A stretch of DNA of 32,084 bases. It comes from an uncultured Eubacteriales bacterium. GTDB lineage: Bacteria; Bacillota; Clostridia; Oscillospirales; Oscillospiraceae. The notes under the pieces were generated by a model that had not been told where the DNA came from, searched no databases, and was given only the letters and a program-made list of their open reading frames with translations. The stretch covers positions 1 through 32,084 of the forward strand of contig ONBX01000027.1 in NCBI GenBank assembly GCA_900316205.1. Direction: 5' to 3'. The position numbers were made by a program, and so were the translations under genes. Positions 28,272 to 32,084 of this stretch are shown piece by piece. How positions within the stretch are numbered: position 1 is the first letter of the stretch; the number at the start of each line of letters is the position of its first letter.

Positions 28272-30047
28272 CTATTCTCTTGTCTCCTCAGCCGTCAGGC
28301 TGATCTCGTGGATCTCGATGGGCTCGTCCTTTTTCAGGACCAGCCTCCGGCTCATGTATTTTTCAATATCAAAAGCCTGCTTTGGGTCATAGTCCGACAG
28401 CTCCCGATATCGCTTATGCTTTGTGATATCATACTTGTCGGAAAAGAACGGCCGGACGCCCCGCAGCTGCAAAATGCATTTGCCGCCATCCATCACGGCC
28501 AGCTCGTCTCTGGTCATCAGCTCCTTTCCTGTTTTCTGATAGTTGATCCCGTAGCTTCTGCTCTGCCCCCGGGTGTCCGAGGTGTTGAACAGGTCGATGG
28601 TCTCCCTCCCCAGCATCTCGCTCATCTCCTTCAGGGTGCTGCTCTCCTTCCCGCCCAGAAAGAGGGTGGTGTCGCAGTTGCCCACGATGGTGTCGGCATT
28701 GTCCCGGTAGATGGCCTTCAGCTGGGATTGTGACTGCAGGATGATGGAGGCGGAGATTTCCCGGGATCGGATTGTAGCGATCAGCTTTTCAAACTTGGGG
28801 ATCTGGCCGATGTTGGCAAACTCGTCCAGCAGGCAGCGCACATGGATCGGAAGCCGCCCTCCGTAGAGATCGTCCGCCCTGTCACACAGCAGATTGAAAA
28901 GCTGGGTGTACATGATGGACACCACGAAGTTGAAAGTGTCGTCCGTGTCGCTGATGATCACGAAGAGCGCCGTTTTCCGGTCCCCAATCAGGTCCAGTTC
29001 CAGCTCGTCGTAGGACATCAGCTCCCGCAGCTCCTGGATATCGAAGGGAGCCAGCCGTGCCCCACAGGAGATCAGAATGCTCTTTGCGGTCTTTCCGGCG
29101 GCAAGCTTGTATTTCTTGTACTGCCGCACCGCAAAGTGCTCCGGGTTCTCCGCCTCCAGATTCTCGAACAGCAGATCCACCGCGTTTTTGAAGTCCTCAT
29201 CCTCCTCTCTGGCCTCCGAGGCGTTGATCAGCTCCAGCAGGGTGCTGAAGTTCATTTCGTCCTTGGGCGCCTCATACCAGAGATAGCCGATGAGCGCCTG
29301 GTAGTAGAGCTTCTCCGCCTTCACCCAGAAATCCTCTCCAGCCTTTTCCCCTTCTCCCTTGGTATTAGCGATGATGGTATTCACCAGCTTCAGAATATCC
29401 TTCTCGGATCGGATGTAGGTAAAAGGATTGTAGTGCATGGATTTCCGGAAATTGATGGTGTTGAGCACCTTGATGGCGTAGCCGCCCCGCTCCAGCATCC
29501 TTCCGCACTCCACGAGGATCGTCCCCTTGGGGTCGGTAACGCAGTAGCTTGCGTGCATCTGCATCAGGTTCGGCTTCACGAAAAACCGGGTCTTGCCCGA
29601 GCCGGACCCACCGATCACCAGCACGTTCTTGTTGCGGGCAAGCTTCGGGTCCTTGGGGCGGCTGTTCATGGTGAGCCGCTCCGTCTGGGTCAGGATGATG
29701 TTCTTCTCCGGGTCGGGATCCTCATAGGGTCGGATATCCGCGGCCGTCCCCCAGCGGGCCGAGCCGTATTCCGTCCCCTGCCGGAACTTCTTTGCCTCCT
29801 GCTTTTTCAGGTAGAGCAAAGCAGCCAGAAGAAGGACCACCAACCCGCCGAAGATCATATCCGCCGGATGCAGGCTGGGCCAGGCAGGTCTAAAGGCAGC
29901 CCCAGGCCCCGTCAGAAGCAGAAGCAGCCGCTCGCCCGGATCAGAGTCTGTCAAACTCCGGTACAGCCAGGAGAGCTTGTCAGCCGCGTACCAGACCGGG
30001 AGGAAGGGCAGCACCGGGAGCAGCTTCTTTTTCAGCTTTTCTCTCAC
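28272..30047 (-). CDS. virD4: VirD4-like coupling ATPase, CD1115 family (591 aa)
   Basis: The coupling protein that brings the relaxase-DNA complex to the channel. Two N-terminal hydrophobic segments (about 40-50 and 63-80) anchor it. Then come GTEYGSARWGTAADI, Walker A GGSGSGKT at 146-153, SYCVTDPKGTILVECG, Walker B in VRCLLDEFANIGQIP, and SIILQSQSQLKAIY followed by NCDTTLFLGGKESSTL, all hallmarks of the TraG/VirD4 family. Length is normal. Its ATG at 30047 overlaps the pcfB stop as ATGA. Confidence 0.95.
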   Translation of the reverse strand: MREKLKKKLLPVLPFLPVWYAADKLSWLYRSLTDSDPGERLLLLLTGPGAAFRPAWPSLHPADMIFGGLVVLLLAALLYLKKQEAKKFRQGTEYGSARWGTAADIRPYEDPDPEKNIILTQTERLTMNSRPKDPKLARNKNVLVIGGSGSGKTRFFVKPNLMQMHASYCVTDPKGTILVECGRMLERGGYAIKVLNTINFRKSMHYNPFTYIRSEKDILKLVNTIIANTKGEGEKAGEDFWVKAEKLYYQALIGYLWYEAPKDEMNFSTLLELINASEAREEDEDFKNAVDLLFENLEAENPEHFAVRQYKKYKLAAGKTAKSILISCGARLAPFDIQELRELMSYDELELDLIGDRKTALFVIISDTDDTFNFVVSIMYTQLFNLLCDRADDLYGGRLPIHVRCLLDEFANIGQIPKFEKLIATIRSREISASIILQSQSQLKAIYRDNADTIVGNCDTTLFLGGKESSTLKEMSEMLGRETIDLFNTSDTRGQSRSYGINYQKTGKELMTRDELAVMDGGKCILQLRGVRPFFSDKYDITKHKRYRELSDYDPKQAFDIEKYMSRRLVLKKDEPIEIHEISLTAEETRE

Positions 30048-30541
30048 AGCTCTCGGTCCTTCTCCCTGCTCTTCTCCCGGCTGCGTTCCCGATCCCGCCG
30101 CCGCACCTTGTCCATGGCCTGGGACAGCAGCTTCCGCACGGAGGGCTTTTTCTCCCGCGCCAGCTCCTTTGCGCTGTACTCCTTGAAGGCCGCGGTCATC
30201 ACGTCCACGTCCCGCCCCTTGAAGAAGACCAGATACCGGGGCGGGTCTGCGGATTTGTCCTTCTTCAGGGCAAAGTCGATGTTGTACTTTCTCGCTACCC
30301 GCTCAAACGACTTGATGTTCTGGTCCGTGATCTCGATGTTGGTAAGGGCGGTGTCCTGCTTCATCAGCTCGCGGACCGTCTGCTTGCCGTGGGTGGGCTC
30401 CTTCTTCACCGTGCGGTGTCTCTGTCCCTCCTCCAGGAACTTCTTCATGGCAAGGCGCAGCAGATGTGCGCTCATTTTGGCGCCGGTGGAGCCAACCCGC
30501 ACCGACAGGGCCACCACCTTGCTGTTTACCTCGTCCTGCAT
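30044..30541 (-). CDS. pcfB: PcfB family protein (165 aa)
   Basis: A cytoplasmic protein that in pCF10 joins the relaxase and the coupling protein. MQDEVNSKVVALSVRVGSTG opens it. KMSAHLLRLAMKKFLEE and the DFALKKDKSADPPRYLVFFK core match the PcfB/DUF3801 family, and the tail is almost wholly Arg, Lys, Glu and Ser. GAAAGGAGGG precedes the ATG at 30541. It is coupled to virD4 by an ATGA overlap, fitting a shared role in substrate recruitment. Confidence 0.9.
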   Translation of the reverse strand: MQDEVNSKVVALSVRVGSTGAKMSAHLLRLAMKKFLEEGQRHRTVKKEPTHGKQTVRELMKQDTALTNIEITDQNIKSFERVARKYNIDFALKKDKSADPPRYLVFFKGRDVDVMTAAFKEYSAKELAREKKPSVRKLLSQAMDKVRRRDRERSREKSREKDREL

Positions 30542-30577
30542 TTCTTCCCTCCTTTCCAGTGGATTGTGTCCTGCAAG

Positions 30578-30622
30578 CTAGGGCGGAAACACCCGCTGTC
30601 GCAGCCATTTCTGTTCTCTCAT
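30578..30622 (-). CDS. Possible 14-codon micro-ORF between the DUF6017 and pcfB genes
   Basis: GGGGGTGAAGC lies before an ATG at 30622 that overlaps the DUF6017 stop as ATGA. The frame reads MREQKWLRQRVFPP and stops at 30578. The coupling signal is good, but the peptide is tiny and matches nothing I know. It may be a truncated gene or only serve to carry ribosomes toward pcfB, 37 nt on. Confidence 0.3.
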   Translation of the reverse strand: MREQKWLRQRVFPP

Positions 30623-31485
30623 GCTTCACCCCCTCTCATGTCATGGTTCACCAGCGCCGTGTAGTAGTTGTTCATAGTCATCGGCGCGTTGTAGAGGACC
30701 GTCAGCAGATACTGGCGGATGTCGCGGATCTTGGTGGTGTTCTCCCGCATGCAGTCCAGCACATAGCCGATATGCTCGGCGTTCAGCTTCAGAAAGCGGG
30801 ACTTCACTACCTCGGCAGGCTTTTTCTCGCCGGCGATGACTACCAGCTCCTTTGTGCTGCAGACCGTGTCCACCAGAAGCTCCACGATCTCATCCAGATC
30901 CTCCCGGTGCAGGGATTTATCCTTCTTCAGACGCTCATACTCAATGTTCTCCAGGATCAGCTCCCGGTACTCCATTCTTTCTCTTCGCATCTCCTCGGCT
31001 GAGATCTGGGCCGCCTCCCGGAAGGAATAGAATCGGTATTTATTTCCGTCTGTATTTATTTCTTCCGTATTTATTTCTTCTTTATTTATTTGTGTTCGAT
31101 TTTCCGACGTCGGATTCTCTGCAGTCGGATATTCCGCGGTCGGACATACCGCAGTCGGATTCACCGCGGTCGGATTTCCTGACTGCGGTAGATCCGGCAG
31201 TTCCCGGATCACATATTCGTTGGGTCCCATTCTTCCCCGCGTCCCACGCAGCTGATGCCGGGTCAGATATCCCGCCCGCTCCAGCTCCCGCAGGGCGGAC
31301 ATGACTCCGGTCCTCCCCTCCTTCGTGATAGCAGCCAACCCGTTCACACTGTACTGCCAGTTCGCCGGCAGACTCAGGATCAGGGACAGCAGCCCCTTCG
31401 CCTTCAGCGACAGCTCCCGGTCCCTTAGATGCACGTTGGAAATGACGGAATAGTTCCGACTCTTCTCCACGCGGATCACGCTCAT
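30619..31485 (-). CDS. DUF6017 / replication-initiator-A-like protein (288 aa)
   Basis: The N-terminal 95 residues are a winged helix of the RepA_N type (YSVISNVHLRDRELSLKAKG, GLLSLILSLPANWQYSVNGL, MSALRELERAGYLTRHQLRG). The centre is a variable repeat (PTAV/PTAE units, then INTEE units). The C-terminal half is a DUF6017 domain (REDLDEIVELLVDTVCSTKE, then YVLDCMRENTTKIRDIRQYL and NAPMTMNNYYTALVNHD). The start is ATG 31485, 6 nt after GGAAGGTG; the frame opens earlier at 31524 inside a hairpin. First gene of the operon, it may initiate element replication after excision or control transfer. Confidence 0.88.
   Translation of the reverse strand: MSVIRVEKSRNYSVISNVHLRDRELSLKAKGLLSLILSLPANWQYSVNGLAAITKEGRTGVMSALRELERAGYLTRHQLRGTRGRMGPNEYVIRELPDLPQSGNPTAVNPTAVCPTAEYPTAENPTSENRTQINKEEINTEEINTDGNKYRFYSFREAAQISAEEMRRERMEYRELILENIEYERLKKDKSLHREDLDEIVELLVDTVCSTKELVVIAGEKKPAEVVKSRFLKLNAEHIGYVLDCMRENTTKIRDIRQYLLTVLYNAPMTMNNYYTALVNHDMRGGEA
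31036..31183. repeat. Two tandem 15-bp repeat arrays inside the DUF6017 gene
   Basis: Six units of the pattern GTCGGATTCxCCGCA lie at 31094-31183, the first degenerate, in perfect 15-bp phase. Right before them three or four units of GTATTTATTTCTTCC lie at about 31036-31093. Both are multiples of three, so they code for repeating PTAxN and INTEE pentapeptides without breaking the frame. Confidence 0.85.
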
Positions 31486-31523
31486 TTTCATCACCTTCCT
31501 TCTGCGGTTAATCTCCACATACA

Positions 31524-31559
31524 AAACCAGCCAAAGCGCAAAAGCGCTTTGGCTGGTTT
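31524..31559. repeat. Perfect 16-bp hairpin at the head of the conjugation operon
   Basis: AAACCAGCCAAAGCGC (31524-31539) and its exact complement (31544-31559) flank a 4-base AAAA loop. On the minus strand the stem ends GGTTTTGTATG, so it could act as a terminator or attenuator 40 nt before the DUF6017 start. The stretch from 31560 to 31746 holds no gene, and I see no convincing promoter there. Confidence 0.6.
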
Positions 31560-31746
31560 ATAAGTGTCGTGATCAGAATTTGATTATTCTCTTACCCAGT
31601 ATTACCTCTGACTGAATCTGTCCAAACTCTGTTTAGGACAACATTGGCACTTCGTTCTGCTTGACGTTCTCTTCGCAGGTTGGACTCATTTTGTAGTCAT
31701 TGTACGATCCGTGTTGGCGCAAGGACAATCGAATCCCTTCCCATGA

Positions 31747-32013
31747 TTATCGGTAACTCGTTTCAGATCGTTGGATTATAACCCCGTAGCATCCATTCTG
31801 AGCCAAAAACAGTTCTAAGTCCGCTTTGGATACTCTACTTTTGGGTCCTAACCACAACTCTTTTACAAAATGATCCGAGCATCCTTCTTTTTCAAGTTCT
31901 TGAAAACGGATTCGAAAGAAAGGAGATATGTTATCTTCAGAAATATTGAACTCTATACTATTCCTCATAAGAGAAATAATCTCTGCAACTCTGCTTTGTA
32001 CATTGCCGTACAA
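31747..32013 (-). CDS. Hypothetical small protein (88 aa)
   Basis: The frame begins with TTG at 32013; an in-frame TAA lies close upstream, and GAAGGGG is about 12 nt away, which is rather far. The protein reads naturally (RVAEIISLMRNSIEFNISED, then FRIRFQELEKEGCSDHFVKE and SKADLELFLAQNGCYGVIIQ), with mixed helices and a strand at the end, and no membrane part. I recognise no family. It is more AT-rich than the operon and has no terminator that I can see. It may be truncated or start differently. Confidence 0.45.
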   Translation of the reverse strand: MYGNVQSRVAEIISLMRNSIEFNISEDNISPFFRIRFQELEKEGCSDHFVKELWLGPKSRVSKADLELFLAQNGCYGVIIQRSETSYR

Positions 32014-32014
32014 A
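31995..32014. promoter_or_regulatory. Palindrome over the start codon of the gene at 31747-32013
   Basis: TTTGTAC (31995-32001) and GTACAAA (32008-32014) are perfect inverted halves 6 nt apart and cover the TTG start of the small gene. This could be an operator or a structure hiding the start. No regulator is identified. Confidence 0.35.
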
Positions 32015-32084
32015 TTGCTTTATGCCCCTTCCCTACGTCATGCCAACTGCACCCCTTTTTTACTCAATTACCATGAAAACGGAA

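Noticed and set aside
31094-31183. Regular repeats that could suggest a CRISPR array
   Set aside because: The units are 15 bp with no spacers, keep the reading frame and code for pentapeptides within the DUF6017 gene. No cas gene is present.
1-32084. Search for tRNA, rRNA, relaxase, integrase, excisionase and antibiotic resistance genes
   Set aside because: No cloverleaf, rRNA segment, tyrosine or serine recombinase, MobA-type relaxase or resistance gene was recognised, so these parts of the element must lie outside the window.

Overview
The window is most of the conjugation module of an integrative conjugative element (ICE) from a fairly GC-rich Clostridia bacterium, probably a gut Oscillospiraceae/Lachnospiraceae type. 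The gene set and order match the Tn1549 / C. difficile CTn4 lineage: a DUF6017 replication-initiator-like protein, PcfB, a CD1115-type VirD4, Maff2, a CD1112-type VirB6/TrbL, PrgI, a VirB4, a CD1108-type NlpC/P60 hydrolase, DUF4315, DUF4366/CD1107, TopB, an ArdC-type protein and a small TTRAP-like protein. AGGAGG-type ribosome binding sites, intrinsic terminators and a sortase with an SPKTG substrate also point to Firmicutes. No integrase, excisionase, relaxase or att site is visible, so the element continues beyond at least one window edge.

Layout. (1) Positions 1-4467 hold short, mostly monocistronic accessory genes with their own promoters and terminators: an unknown protein, a small membrane protein, a SLOG-like protein divergent from an XRE repressor across two palindromic operators, a zinc-ribbon/DUF6591-like membrane protein, a HTH-like protein, a hairpin-rich intergenic region and a single-TM acidic protein. 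(2) Positions 4590-6948 are an AT-richer two-gene operon, a RecF/AAA_15-like ATPase overlapping a TOPRIM-like protein. Its architecture is that of PARIS (AriA/AriB) or another OLD/Gabija-type defence system. Next to it is a scar at 6944-7250 with a broken third reading frame and the relic of a C5-cytosine methyltransferase. (3) From 7307 to 31485 nearly every base of the minus strand is coding, read leftwards as one long conjugation operon with many ATGA overlaps. (4) A small unknown gene lies at 31747-32013.

How it works together. VirD4 (coupling ATPase), VirB4, VirB6/TrbL, PrgI, Maff2 and the NlpC/P60 plus 3D-domain wall hydrolase would form the Gram-positive type IV secretion channel. PcfB, DUF6017 and TopB handle DNA processing. 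The operon also carries a 1525-residue surface protein with an N-terminal thioester domain, about 11 CnaB/SpaA repeats and an SPKTG anchor, followed at once by its own class B sortase, probably to bind recipient or host surfaces. Three genes counter host restriction: an ArdA-DUF3846-YodL fusion, an ArdC-type ssDNA-binding zincin and an MT-A70 adenine methyltransferase.

The most notable points are the PARIS-like pair carried by an element that also encodes an ArdA-type antirestriction protein, the operator that fills the spacer of a near-consensus promoter, the thioester adhesin/sortase pair in a transfer operon, and the methyltransferase that reads through into prgI. All family assignments were made by reading the protein sequences by eye; no database search was run.
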